A stretch of DNA of 52,336 bases from the NCBI RefSeq assembly GCF_000497445.1, contig NZ_CM002285.1, positions 4,572,422-4,624,757 of the forward strand, in the 5' to 3' direction. Each line of letters starts with the position of its first letter. The first letter of the stretch is position 1. A program made the position numbers and the translations under genes. This stretch comes from Streptomyces roseochromogenus subsp. oscitans DS 12.976 (lineage in GTDB: Bacteria > Actinomycetota > Actinomycetes > Streptomycetales > Streptomycetaceae). Shown piece by piece: positions 41,575-50,177 of this stretch. A model generated the notes under the pieces. It ran no database searches. It was not told where the DNA came from and worked only from the letters and a program-made list of their open reading frames with translations.

Positions 41575-42618
41575 GTGCCGCGCTCATGTGTACCACCGCT
41601 CGTACCCCATGCGCCCCCTCTGGGCGCTCTGCTCCGCCTGTACGCCGCCGGTACCGCCCTCACCTGTGAGCCGGTCGAGCAAGGTCTGCTGAACCGCGGC
41701 TACCGGCTGTGCACCACCCGCGGCCGCTATTTCCTCAAGCATCACTTCGACCCCGACACCGCCGACCCGGCCGCCATCGAGCGCCGGCACCGCGCCACCC
41801 AGCGCCTGGCCGACCTCGGCGTCCCGGTCTCCGTGCCGATCGCGCACCGCGAGGGCCGTACGGTCGCCGTCGTCGGCGGCCACGCCTATGCCCTGCACCC
41901 CTGGATCGACGGCAGGCACCGTCACGGCTGCCAGCTCACGCGCGGGGAAAGCGCGCGCCTGGGGGCGCTCCTGGGCGCCGTGCACGCCTGTCTGGAGCGC
42001 GTGATGCCACCCAAGGGGCGCACACGCCCGGCCACGAGCCCCCACCCGGTGGAGAGCGCCGACCCCGTCGACACCTTCGCCCTCATCGACGATCTGCTCG
42101 CCCATGTACGCCGGCACCGCCCGGCCGACGCCTTCGACGTACTGGCCAGGCACCGGCTGCTGGAACGCCGCGCGCTCGTGGAGCAGCACACGGACCGGCG
42201 CCCGCCGCCCGGCGGCTCGGTGGGCTGGGTGCACGGCGACTTCCACCCGTTCAACGTGCTCTACAAGGACGACACCCCGGCGGCCATCGTGGACTGGGAC
42301 CGGCTGGGTGTGCAGCCCCGCGCCGAGGAGGCCGTACGCGCCGCCGCGATCTTCTTCGTACGGTCCGCGGGCGCCCTGGACCTGCTGAAAGTGCGCGCCT
42401 ACGCGCGCGCGTACCGGCGCGCGGCCGGTGCCACGCCCTCCGAGCTGGCGGCGGCCGTGCACCGGGTGTGGTGGGAGCGCCTGAACGACTTCTGGATGCT
42501 GCGCTGGCACTACGAGCGCGGTGACACTCGCGCGGACTGCCAGTTCCCGGCCGCGTCGGCGCTCGTGGTGTGGTGGACACGCGAGTACGACGCGGTGTGC
42601 GACGCGTTCGCACAGTGA
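41575..42618 (+). CDS. APH-fold kinase, possibly leaderless
   Basis: 347 residues. The catalytic loop is VHGDFHPFNVLY and the metal-binding Asp is in AIVDWDRLG, in the APH/ChoK superfamily (homoserine-kinase-II / SrkA-like). The substrate is unknown; core Streptomyces carries this gene beside bkd, so it is probably housekeeping rather than resistance. A -10-like TAACAT (41562-41567) ends seven bases before GTG 41575, so the transcript may be leaderless, and no Shine-Dalgarno is visible. Confidence 0.85.
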   Translation: MPRSCVPPLVPHAPPLGALLRLYAAGTALTCEPVEQGLLNRGYRLCTTRGRYFLKHHFDPDTADPAAIERRHRATQRLADLGVPVSVPIAHREGRTVAVVGGHAYALHPWIDGRHRHGCQLTRGESARLGALLGAVHACLERVMPPKGRTRPATSPHPVESADPVDTFALIDDLLAHVRRHRPADAFDVLARHRLLERRALVEQHTDRRPPPGGSVGWVHGDFHPFNVLYKDDTPAAIVDWDRLGVQPRAEEAVRAAAIFFVRSAGALDLLKVRAYARAYRRAAGATPSELAAAVHRVWWERLNDFWMLRWHYERGDTRADCQFPAASALVVWWTREYDAVCDAFAQ

Positions 42619-42669
42619 GCGCCGGCGGATCGGCTCAGGGAGAGGCCGTCACCGGCGCGTGGGTGTCCT

Positions 42670-44316
42670 TCAGCCGGTCGGGGCACCCGTGGCACCGGCC
42701 GCGGTGCCCGCGTTGGTGCCGGCGTTCGTGGTGCCCGCGTTCGTGCCGCCGTTCGTCGTGCCGGTGTCCGTACCGCCGTCCGTGGTGCCCGCGTCCGTGC
42801 CGCCGTCCGTGGTGCCCGCGTCCGTGCCCCCGCTCGTGGGGTCCGAGGACTGCGACGGCGAGGGCTGCGGGTCCGACGGCTGGTCGGTCGGACCTGTGGA
42901 CTGCGACGGCGAGGTCTGCGGGTCCGACGGCGTGTAACCGGACCCGCCCGAATCCGAGCCCGAGCCGTTGCCGGTCGCGGTGTCCGAAGGCTGGTCGGTG
43001 GTGTTGTCCGACGGGCTCGGGGAATTCGAGTCGTCCTTCGTGGACTGCGAGCTGGTCGTCGGCGGCTTGGTGTCGGATCCGGTGCCGGTGCCGCCGCCCG
43101 TGCCCTTGAGGGCCAGCGCGACACCCGCCGCGATCGCGATGACCGCGAGAACGGCGAGGATCCACAGCTTGCCGCGGCCGCTGCCCTTGTTGCCGTGCCC
43201 CTCGAAACCGCCGTCGTCGCCGTTGCCGTAACCGGACGGCAGGATCGACTGCGGGATCTGCGCGGTCCCGGCGCCGTACTCGCCCGGGTGCTGCATCGCG
43301 GTCGTCCCCGTGAAACCGCCCGCCGGGGTGTGCCGGCCGTCGTGCGCGGCCACCGGGCCGGTGTTCCAGGTGCCGGTGTGGCCGCCCTGCTCGTACAGCA
43401 TCTGCAGGCCGTACTGGACCATGCCGCGCATCTCCTCGGCCGTCTGGAACCGGTCGTCCGGCTCCTTGGCGAGCGAGCGCATGACCATGCCGTCCAGCTC
43501 CGGCGGGCAGCCGTCGGAGAACTCGGAGGGCGGGGTCGGGATGTCCTGGACGTGCTGGTAGACGACCGACAGCGGGGTCTCACCGGTGAACGGGGGCCGC
43601 AGCGCGAGGAGTTCGTACAGCAGGCAGCCGGTCGCGTACAGGTCGGAGCGGTGGTCCACGGCCTTGCCGAGCGCCTGCTCCGGGGAGAGGTACTGCGGCG
43701 TGCCCATGACCATGCCGGTCTGCGTCATCGTTGTCGAGGCGCCGTGCAGGGCGCGGGCGATGCCGAAGTCCATCACCTTGACGGCACCGCTGTTGGTGAT
43801 GATCACGTTGGCGGGCTTGATGTCGCGGTGCACGATGCCGTGCTGGTGCGAGTAGGCGAGTGCCTCCAGCACGCCGGAGACGATGATCAGGGCCTGCTCG
43901 GGGCCGGGCGCCTCGGCGTTGATCAGCAGATCGCGGATGGTGCGGCCCTCGACCAGCTCCATCACGATGTACGGCACGGACTGGCCGCCGACGAAGTCCT
44001 CGCCGGAGTCGTACACGGCGACGATCGCGTGGTGGTTGAGGCCGGCGACCGACTGTGCCTCACGCGTGAAGCGTGCCTTGGAGACGGGGTCCTCGGCGAG
44101 GTCCGCACGGAGCAGTTTGACCGCGACGGTACGGCCCAGCCGGACGTCCTCGGCCGCGAAGACCTCGGCCATGCCGCCCCGGCCGAGCCGGTGGGTCAGC
44201 CGGTACCGGCCGTCGCCGACGAGCCCTCCGTTGCCCCACATCTCCGGCGCGTCCGACATGCCGCCGCCAGTCGCCTCGGGGTCGGACGGGCCCTGGGCGC
44301 GCTGCGTCTGTGCCAT
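42670..44316 (-). CDS. Receptor-type Ser/Thr protein kinase without PASTA domains
   Basis: 548 residues. The kinase domain (37-300) has the glycine loop RLGRGGMAEVF, VAVKLL, HRDIKPANVIIT, DFGIAR and the activation segment TMTQTGMVMGTPQYLSPEQ. After a linker, a single transmembrane helix (LWILAVLAVIAIAAGVALAL, about 385-404) leads to an extracellular Ser/Thr/Pro/Gly tail. The last 50 residues are a (G)T-[DN]-(A)GTT repeat. No PASTA domains are present, so it may sense something other than muropeptides. It is divergent from the PASTA-type kinase at 44660. Confidence 0.93.
   Translation of the reverse strand: MAQTQRAQGPSDPEATGGGMSDAPEMWGNGGLVGDGRYRLTHRLGRGGMAEVFAAEDVRLGRTVAVKLLRADLAEDPVSKARFTREAQSVAGLNHHAIVAVYDSGEDFVGGQSVPYIVMELVEGRTIRDLLINAEAPGPEQALIIVSGVLEALAYSHQHGIVHRDIKPANVIITNSGAVKVMDFGIARALHGASTTMTQTGMVMGTPQYLSPEQALGKAVDHRSDLYATGCLLYELLALRPPFTGETPLSVVYQHVQDIPTPPSEFSDGCPPELDGMVMRSLAKEPDDRFQTAEEMRGMVQYGLQMLYEQGGHTGTWNTGPVAAHDGRHTPAGGFTGTTAMQHPGEYGAGTAQIPQSILPSGYGNGDDGGFEGHGNKGSGRGKLWILAVLAVIAIAAGVALALKGTGGGTGTGSDTKPPTTSSQSTKDDSNSPSPSDNTTDQPSDTATGNGSGSDSGGSGYTPSDPQTSPSQSTGPTDQPSDPQPSPSQSSDPTSGGTDAGTTDGGTDAGTTDGGTDTGTTNGGTNAGTTNAGTNAGTAAGATGAPTG
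42676..42834 (-). repeat. Repeat region coding the kinase tail
   Basis: Imperfect units of 15-30 bases encode T-[DN]-A-G-T-T-[DN]-G-G repeats at the extracellular C-terminus of the kinase. The units are nearly identical in the middle and degenerate at the 5' end. Such tracts change length readily. Confidence 0.75.
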
Positions 44317-44659
44317 CAGTCCTCGCCGTCGTTTCTGCCCGCGGTGCGCGCGGTGTTGTTACGGTCTCCGTCGGCCACGCTACAGCCTCCGCGCGAGCCA
44401 CCGGTTCGGAACCGGAACCGGGACCGGCCGAAGCCAGACCGGCCATGAAACCTCTAGCACGCGCTGTCGTGCAAATTCTGTGGACCGCTGGTACGCCCCC
44501 TGTAACGCTTGCGCGACGCTTCTTGCGCGTACGGTCACGGAACGGGCACCGAGCTTGACGTGTCAGTGCCCTGGGGCAGACTTGGCCGGGAATGACGCAT
44601 TCGATCAAGGCCCGTGCGATGAGCGAAGACGCCGGACGGCCAGTGGGGGACACGGAGAG
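44317..44659. promoter_or_regulatory. Divergent promoter region between the two kinases
   Basis: 343 bases between divergent Ser/Thr kinase genes. I see no gene; the plus-strand frame that crosses it is an unlikely N-terminal extension of the PASTA kinase. Both kinase promoters must lie here. Confidence 0.6.
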
Positions 44660-46294
44660 ATGAGCCAGGACGGCGCACACGGCCGGTATACGGGGCAGTC
44701 GCTGGCCGGCGGTCGCTACCAGCTGCGGGACCTGCTCGGCGAGGGCGGCATGGCCTCGGTGCACCTGGCGTACGACGCCGTGCTCGACCGTCAGGTCGCG
44801 ATCAAGACACTCCACACGGAACTCGGCCGGGAACAGGCCTTCCGTGAGCGCTTTCGCCGCGAGGCCCAGGCCGTGGCCAAGCTCACGCACACCAACATCG
44901 TCTCCGTCTTCGACACCGGCGAGGACGATCTGGGCGGTCTGACGACGCCGTACATCGTCATGGAGTACATCGAGGGCCGCCCGCTGGGCTCGGTCCTCGA
45001 GGAGGACATCCGGCAGTACGGCGCGATGCCCGCGGACAAGGCGCTGAAGGTCACCGCGGACGTACTGGCCGCGCTGGAGATCAGCCACGAGATGGGGCTG
45101 GTCCACCGCGACATCAAGCCGGGCAACGTGATGGTGACCAAGCGCGCCGTGGTCAAGGTCATGGACTTCGGCATCGCCCGCGCCATGCAGTCCGGCGTGA
45201 CGTCGATGACCCAGACCGGCATGGTCGTCGGCACCCCGCAGTACCTCTCGCCGGAGCAGGCCCTCGGCCGTGGCGTGGACGCCCGCTCCGATCTGTACTC
45301 GGTCGGCATCATGCTGTTCCAGCTGGTCACCGGGCGGCTGCCGTTCGACGCGGACTCACCGCTCGCGATCGCGTACGCGCATGTGCAGGAGGAGCCGGTG
45401 GCTCCTTCGTCGATCAACCGGTCCCTGCCGCCCGCAGTGGACGCACTGGTCGCCCGCGCGCTGAAGAAGAACCCGAACGAGCGTTTTCCGACCGCGGAGG
45501 CCATGCGCGACGAGTGCCTGCGCGTCGCCGCCTCCTTCCACGCGGCCGCGCCGAGCATCGTGCCGGGCGCCGCGCCGACGCAGAGCGGCTCGGGCGTCGG
45601 CTCCGCGGTGTTCCCGCCGGTCGACCAGACCGCCCAGCCGGCCCCGGGCCCGGTCCAGACGCCGTACCAGCCGGGCCCGTACGGCGCACCGCAGACGCCC
45701 GCCCCGGCGGCCTACGGCTACCCGCAGCAGGGCGGCTATCAGACGCCTCCGGTGGGCTACGGCCCGCAGGGCGTGCAGACCCCGCCGCCGTACGCGGTCG
45801 CGCCGCAGCCGGCCACGCCGCAGCCCGGGCCGGGCGCCGGCGGCGGCAAGAGCAACAAGCCGGTGATCATCGGCTCGGTCGTGGTGTCGCTCGTCGCGGT
45901 CGTCTCCCTGGTCCTCGCGTTGACGATGAGCGACGGCGGCAGTGACACCCAGGGCGGCGGTGGCGGTGGCGCGAGCGCCTCGGCGTCCTCCCAGCCCGCG
46001 GGCTACCGCGGGCCGGACCGGACCCGGGTGATCGACAAGACCAAGTGCACGGAGCCGGAGAAGTCCTGGGACGACGAGACCAAGATCGAGCTGCCCGACT
46101 TCCGGTACAAGGACCTCGACTCCGTGAAGGCGTGTTTCCAGGCCGCGGGCTGGCAGTACAAGATCACGCCGCAGAACGACAACACCTGGGGCAAGGACAC
46201 CGTCCTGGACCAGTTCCCGTCCGAGGGCACGGCCGTCGACAAGAAGAACCCGGGAACGATCGAGCTCACGGTCTCGACGGGCAACCCCGCCTGA
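44660..46294 (+). CDS. Ser/Thr protein kinase with one PASTA domain
   Basis: 544 residues from ATG 44660 (GGGGGA/GGAGAG upstream). The kinase domain has LLGEGGMASVHLAY, VAIKTL, HRDIKPGNVMVT, DFGIAR and TSMTQTGMVVGTPQYLSPEQ. A long Pro/Gly/Tyr/Gln-rich cytoplasmic linker and a transmembrane helix (VIIGSVVVSLVAVVSLVLAL) follow. A single PASTA domain (LPDFRYKDLDSVKACFQAAG...STG) lies outside. PASTA domains sense peptidoglycan fragments in related kinases, so it likely coordinates cell-wall growth. Confidence 0.94.
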   Translation: MSQDGAHGRYTGQSLAGGRYQLRDLLGEGGMASVHLAYDAVLDRQVAIKTLHTELGREQAFRERFRREAQAVAKLTHTNIVSVFDTGEDDLGGLTTPYIVMEYIEGRPLGSVLEEDIRQYGAMPADKALKVTADVLAALEISHEMGLVHRDIKPGNVMVTKRAVVKVMDFGIARAMQSGVTSMTQTGMVVGTPQYLSPEQALGRGVDARSDLYSVGIMLFQLVTGRLPFDADSPLAIAYAHVQEEPVAPSSINRSLPPAVDALVARALKKNPNERFPTAEAMRDECLRVAASFHAAAPSIVPGAAPTQSGSGVGSAVFPPVDQTAQPAPGPVQTPYQPGPYGAPQTPAPAAYGYPQQGGYQTPPVGYGPQGVQTPPPYAVAPQPATPQPGPGAGGGKSNKPVIIGSVVVSLVAVVSLVLALTMSDGGSDTQGGGGGGASASASSQPAGYRGPDRTRVIDKTKCTEPEKSWDDETKIELPDFRYKDLDSVKACFQAAGWQYKITPQNDNTWGKDTVLDQFPSEGTAVDKKNPGTIELTVSTGNPA

Positions 46295-46344
46295 CACCGG
46301 CCGTCTCCATCGGCATCCGCAGGAAACCTCCGCAGGCAACAGGA

Positions 46345-46370
46345 AGCCCGGCACGATTCCGTGCCGGGCT
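46345..46370 (+). terminator. Terminator after the PASTA kinase
   Basis: AGCCCGGCAC and GTGCCGGGCT form a perfect 10-bp stem with a six-base loop, 51 bases past the stop. Confidence 0.75.
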
Positions 46371-46387
46371 CCGTTCGTTGCTCCGCT

Positions 46388-46423
46388 GGTTACAGGTACG
46401 GCCAGGTGGTTACAGGTACGGCC
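46388..46423 (-). repeat. Tandem 20-base duplication at the 3' end of bpa
   Basis: GGTTACAGGTACGGCCAGGT at 46388 is followed immediately by a 16-base second copy. The repeat unit contains the reverse complement of the bpa stop codon and last residues (PYL-stop), so the 3' end of the gene is duplicated just beyond its stop. Confidence 0.8.
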
Positions 46424-46955
46424 CGCCCGAGCGGCCGGCGGCACGGTGGTCGTCGCCGCCCTCGTGACCGGTCACGCCCGGCGGGAGCGCGCGGCGCATC
46501 TGCTCCAGCTGGGCCCGCGCGGCCATCTGCTGGGCGAACAGTGTGGTCTGGATCCCGTGGAAGAGGCCTTCCAGCCAGCCCACCAACTGCGCCTGCGCGA
46601 TCCGCAGTTCCGCGTCGCTCGGGGTGGCCTCGTCGGTGAACGGCAGGGAGAGCCGCTCCAGTTCCTCGACCAGCTCCGGCGCGAGGCCGTCCTCCAGCTC
46701 CTTCACCGAGCTGGCGTGGATTTCCTTCAGCCGCACCCGGCTCGCCTCGTCCAGAGGAGCCGCGCGCACCTCCTCCAGGAGCTGCTTGATCATGCTGCCG
46801 ATCCGCATGACCTTGGCCGGCTGTTCCACCTGCTCCGTCACCGGGATCTCGCGGGAGTCCTGGTCCCCGTTCCCACCGCCGAGGGCCATTCCGTCCTGGC
46901 CCACGACGAGGATCTGGGGATTCTCCGTCGTCCGTTCGTTCCTCGGCATCTCCAT
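46410..46955 (-). CDS. bpa: Bacterial proteasome activator (Bpa/PafE)
   Basis: 181 residues from ATG 46955. Matches the Bpa family (Rv3780): ILVVGQDGMALGG, the helical core PAKVMRIGSMIKQLLEEVRAA to FHGIQTTLFAQQMAARAQL, and a C-terminal G-P-Y-L end like the GQYL motif that docks into the 20S proteasome. It forms a ring that opens the proteasome gate without ATP and feeds unfolded proteins. A second in-frame ATG (46949) is a possible start. Confidence 0.9.
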   Translation of the reverse strand: MEMPRNERTTENPQILVVGQDGMALGGGNGDQDSREIPVTEQVEQPAKVMRIGSMIKQLLEEVRAAPLDEASRVRLKEIHASSVKELEDGLAPELVEELERLSLPFTDEATPSDAELRIAQAQLVGWLEGLFHGIQTTLFAQQMAARAQLEQMRRALPPGVTGHEGGDDHRAAGRSGGPYL

Positions 46956-47129
46956 GCCGCCATTCTCTCGCACCCGTACACCTCATCACCGTGGTGCCCC
47001 CTCATGGGGGTGATCCACCGTTTAGACCCTACGGCGCAATCTGAAATGCCCTGTTCGCCATGGAATGTGAGGCTTATTTCCGTCGGTTATCCATCGATCA
47101 CGGCATCCGGGCTCCGGGAGGTCACCGAC

Positions 47130-47843
47130 GTGACTCCATGGCTGCGCATCACACTCCGCTGCATACGGCTGCTCCTCGTCCTCGCAACGACCCTGCCCGC
47201 GTACGACACCGCCACCGCGTACGCCACCGCCCCCGGCCCGGGAAGCCCCGCCCGCGGAAGCCGAGCCGAGCCGAAACACCTGCACCGCCCGGACCCCCCG
47301 GACCACGCCGAGGCCACGCCCCGCGACCCCCCGGACGGCCTCGCCCCCGATCCCGCAGACCCCGCCGATCACGCCCATGACCAAGCCCCCGGCCACAACC
47401 ACGACCACGATCCCTGGGACTCCCCCGCCACCAGCCCCTCGCTGACCCCCATACCCACCGATTCGGCCTCCGCCTCGTACCGCCCGGTGCCGACCGTCGA
47501 GCCGACCCGTGCGGGCAGCCGGGCCGGCGAGGGGCGGATGCGGCCGGGTCGGCCGGACGGGCCCGCGGCCGAGGTGGAGGGGGAGGACGACCCCGTACCC
47601 ACCCAGGCTCGGGGCACCGGCCGACCGGAGGAGCCGGAGACCGCGAACCTCCCGTCCGCGACCCCGACACCCTCGGACGCCCCCGGCCAGGCCGGTCTCC
47701 AACCCCCCGCCCGGAACGGCGGCCGGCAGGGCGAGACCGCCACCGAGCCGGTCCTGCAGATCCTCCCGCTGGGCACCGGCCTGGTCCTCATCGGCCTCGG
47801 CCTGGCCCTGGCCTTCCTGGGCTTGAAACTCCGCAAAGACTGA
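47130..47843 (+). CDS. Pro/Asp-rich exported protein with C-terminal membrane anchor
   Basis: 237 residues from GTG 47130, chosen for GGGAGGT eight bases before it. Signal-peptide-like LRCIRLLLVLATTLPAYDTATAYA at the N-terminus is followed by about 170 residues of Pro/Asp/Thr/Gly/His-rich disordered sequence. The C-terminus has a hydrophobic helix (LPLGTGLVLIGLGLALAFLG) and K-L-R-K-D. The LPLGTG before the helix is not a canonical LPXTG, so a sortase link is uncertain. Probably a membrane-anchored extracellular stalk. Function unknown. Confidence 0.7.
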   Translation: MTPWLRITLRCIRLLLVLATTLPAYDTATAYATAPGPGSPARGSRAEPKHLHRPDPPDHAEATPRDPPDGLAPDPADPADHAHDQAPGHNHDHDPWDSPATSPSLTPIPTDSASASYRPVPTVEPTRAGSRAGEGRMRPGRPDGPAAEVEGEDDPVPTQARGTGRPEEPETANLPSATPTPSDAPGQAGLQPPARNGGRQGETATEPVLQILPLGTGLVLIGLGLALAFLGLKLRKD

Positions 47844-47915
47844 CAACGGCAACCGCAGCGGCCGTCGTGCAGCCTGCGCAGCTGCGGGCAGTCGTGCCAC
47901 CCCAGTGCCTTAAGG

Positions 47916-47934
47916 GCCTGGGGGACCCCCAGGC
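47916..47934. terminator. Bidirectional terminator-like hairpin
   Basis: GCCTGGGGGACCCCCAGGC is a perfect palindrome around one central base, between convergent genes ending at 47843 and 48020. Confidence 0.65.
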
Positions 47935-48019
47935 GGCGCCCGTCCCACAGAAGCGGCCCTCTGCACGCGCCTGCAAGCCCCCGGGCCCAGCCACAGCACA
48001 GGGCACCGCCACTGTGGCG

Positions 48020-49000
48020 TTACGGCGCCACCAGCAGCACCTTGCCCACATGCCCGCTCGCCTCCACCACCCGATGCCCCTCGGCCGCCTCGGCCATCGG
48101 CAGCTCCCGGTCCACAACCGGCCGTACATGCCCCCCGGCCAGCAGCGGCCACACATGCTCCCGCACCGCCGCCACGATCGTCGCCTTCTCGCTCAGCGGC
48201 CGTGCCCGCAGCGAGGTCGCACTGATCGCGGCCCGCTTGCCGAGCAGCGTGCCGATGTTCAGCTCGCCCTTGGCCCCGCCCTGCATTCCGATGATCGCGA
48301 GACGCCCGCTGACGGCGAGCGCCTGGATGTTGCGGTCCAGGTACTTCGCCCCCATGTTGTCGAGGATCACATCGGCTCCCGCACCTCCGGTGCCCTGCTT
48401 GATCTCGGCGACGAAGTCCTGCTCGCGGTAGTTGATGAGGATGTCCGCGCCCAGCTCGGCACAGCGCTCCAGCTTCTCCTTCGTGCCGGCCGTCACCGCG
48501 ACTTTGGCCCCGACGGCCTTGGCGAGCTGGATCGCCATGGTGCCGATGCCGCTGGACCCCCCGTGCACGAGCAGCGTCTCGCCGGGCCTCAGGTGGGCGA
48601 TCATGAACACGTTGGACCAGACCGTGCACACCACCTCGGGCAGCGCGGCCGCCTGCTTCAGATCGACGCCCTCGGGCACGGGCAGCAACTGCCCGGCCGC
48701 TACGACGACCTTCTCGGCGTACCCGCCGCCCGCGAGCAGCGCGCACACCTCGTCGCCGACGGCCCAGCCGGAGACCCCGGGGCCGAGTGCGGCGATCCTG
48801 CCGGAACACTCCAGGCCGGGGTAGGGGGAAGCGCCGGGCGGCGGGTTGTAGAAGCCCTGCCGCTGCAGGATGTCGGCACGGTTGACGGCGCTGGCCACCA
48901 CCTCGACCAGCACCTCGCCCTCGCCGGGCACCGGATCGGGAACCTCCGCCCACACCAGCGCCTCGGGACCACCAGGTTCGGGAATCGTGATCGCATGCAT
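48020..49000 (-). CDS. NAD(P)H:quinone oxidoreductase, zinc-independent MDR family
   Basis: 326 residues from ATG 49000. N-terminal MHAITIPEPGGPEAL and the NRADILQRQGFYNPPPGASPYPGLECSG substrate-side motif identify the PIG3/QOR-like branch (TIGR02824). The Rossmann core has VHGGSSGIGTMAIQLAKAVGAKV. It reduces quinones or enones with NADPH and lacks the structural zinc cysteines. It faces the small membrane-anchored protein gene across a terminator. Confidence 0.92.
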   Translation of the reverse strand: MHAITIPEPGGPEALVWAEVPDPVPGEGEVLVEVVASAVNRADILQRQGFYNPPPGASPYPGLECSGRIAALGPGVSGWAVGDEVCALLAGGGYAEKVVVAAGQLLPVPEGVDLKQAAALPEVVCTVWSNVFMIAHLRPGETLLVHGGSSGIGTMAIQLAKAVGAKVAVTAGTKEKLERCAELGADILINYREQDFVAEIKQGTGGAGADVILDNMGAKYLDRNIQALAVSGRLAIIGMQGGAKGELNIGTLLGKRAAISATSLRARPLSEKATIVAAVREHVWPLLAGGHVRPVVDRELPMAEAAEGHRVVEASGHVGKVLLVAP

Positions 49001-49072
49001 GCCCGTGACGCTACTCCCCGCAGATGACGGGTCTGGGGCAGACCCGCTCACCCCAGATTTCCGGACGCCGCG

Positions 49073-50170
49073 TCAGTCGCGGGGCAACGGCCGGTTGTCC
49101 AGGGTGACCTGGGCGCCGTGGGACGCGCGGACGATCGTGATGAGCCGGTCGGTCAACTGGAGGGTGCCGACGGCCGGGTCGTCGTAACCGAGCACCCGAT
49201 GCCCACGTACGACGCTCACCACGAGGTCGTCGGTCTCGCGCGTCCGCTTGCCCACCTCGGCGCGGACCACCGGGCGTTCCACAAGGCCCAGCCCGCTGCC
49301 CTGCTGGATCAGGTCTTCCATGACCATGCCGGCGGCGGGGCTGAGCACGGAGAGGCCGAGCAGCCGGCCGGCCGCGCTGGCGCTGGTGATGACGGCGTCG
49401 GCCCCGGACTGCTTGAGCAGCGGCGCGTTCTCCTCCTCGCGCACGGCGGCCACGATCTTCGCGCTCCGGTTGAGCTGCCGGGCCGTGAGCGTGACGAGGA
49501 CAGCGGTGTCGTCGCGCTGGGGAGCGATGATGATCTGGCGGGCCTTGTGCAGTTCGGCCCGTTTGAGCACGTCACTGCGGGTGGCATCGCCCATGACCCC
49601 CGCATAGCCCTCGGCAGTGGCCGCGTCGACGGCCTTGGCGCTCGGGTCGACCACGACCACCTGCTCCTGCTTCAGCCCCGTCGCACAGACGGTCTGGATC
49701 GCGGACCGCCCCTTGGTGCCGAAGCCGATGACGACGGTGTGGTCACGCAAGGCCGACCTCCAGCGGTTCAGGCGCCATTCCTCCCGGGTGCGTTCGGTGA
49801 GGACCTCCAGTGTGGTGCCGACCAGGATGATCAGGAACAGCACGCGCAGGGGTGTGATGACGAAGATGTTGGTGAGCCGGGCGCCGTCGCTGACCGGGGT
49901 GATGTCGCCGTATCCGGTGGTGGAGAGCGTCACAGTGGCGTAGTAGAAGGCGTCGAGCAGATCGACCGAGTCATCCGCGTTGTCGTGGTAGCCGTCGTGG
50001 TCGGCATAGACGACCAGTGCGGTGGCGACCAGCACGAGCAGGGCCATGAGCAGCCGTTTGACGACCTGGCGGATCGGGCGCTCCACCACTTTCTTCGGGA
50101 GTTTCACCCGATGGGTCACCAGATGGTCGCCCGCCTGGCGGGCGATGGCGTCATGGCCCGGAAGTTTCAC
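49073..50170 (-). CDS. K+ channel with RCK (TrkA-N) domain
   Basis: 365 residues from GTG 50170, which overlaps the moeA stop (GTGA). Two membrane helices flank the pore-loop filter TTGYGD in VTLSTTGYGDITP (85-97 region). A TrkA-N Rossmann domain (VVIGFGTKGRSAIQT) and a C-terminal RCK-C-like part follow. This is a ligand-gated 2TM potassium channel. The parS site lies exactly at this start / moeA stop. An upstream GTG (50179) is possible but less well placed. Confidence 0.9.
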   Translation of the reverse strand: MKLPGHDAIARQAGDHLVTHRVKLPKKVVERPIRQVVKRLLMALLVLVATALVVYADHDGYHDNADDSVDLLDAFYYATVTLSTTGYGDITPVSDGARLTNIFVITPLRVLFLIILVGTTLEVLTERTREEWRLNRWRSALRDHTVVIGFGTKGRSAIQTVCATGLKQEQVVVVDPSAKAVDAATAEGYAGVMGDATRSDVLKRAELHKARQIIIAPQRDDTAVLVTLTARQLNRSAKIVAAVREEENAPLLKQSGADAVITSASAAGRLLGLSVLSPAAGMVMEDLIQQGSGLGLVERPVVRAEVGKRTRETDDLVVSVVRGHRVLGYDDPAVGTLQLTDRLITIVRASHGAQVTLDNRPLPRD

Positions 50171-50177
50171 GTGAAAC
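50164..50177. promoter_or_regulatory. parS: parS (ParB-binding) site
   Basis: GTTTCACGTGAAAC is a perfect 14-bp palindrome and the core of the bacterial parS consensus; with flanks it differs from the 16-mer by one base at the left end. It spans the moeA stop codon and the K+-channel start. Streptomyces carries a cluster of such sites around oriC, so the window is probably within roughly 200 kb of the origin. Confidence 0.9.

Noticed and set aside
42676..42834. Short regular repeats resembling a CRISPR array
   Set aside because: Units are imperfect, have no unique spacers and are codon-phased inside the kinase tail.
43195..44448. Long plus-strand frame antisense to the kinase at 42670-44316
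   Set aside because: Kinase subdomains are clearly on the minus strand, and the antisense product has no domain.
47752..47840. LPXTG-type sortase signal in the small exported protein
   Set aside because: The sequence is LPLGTG, which has an extra residue relative to LPXTG and differs from the LAXTG form typical of Streptomyces.
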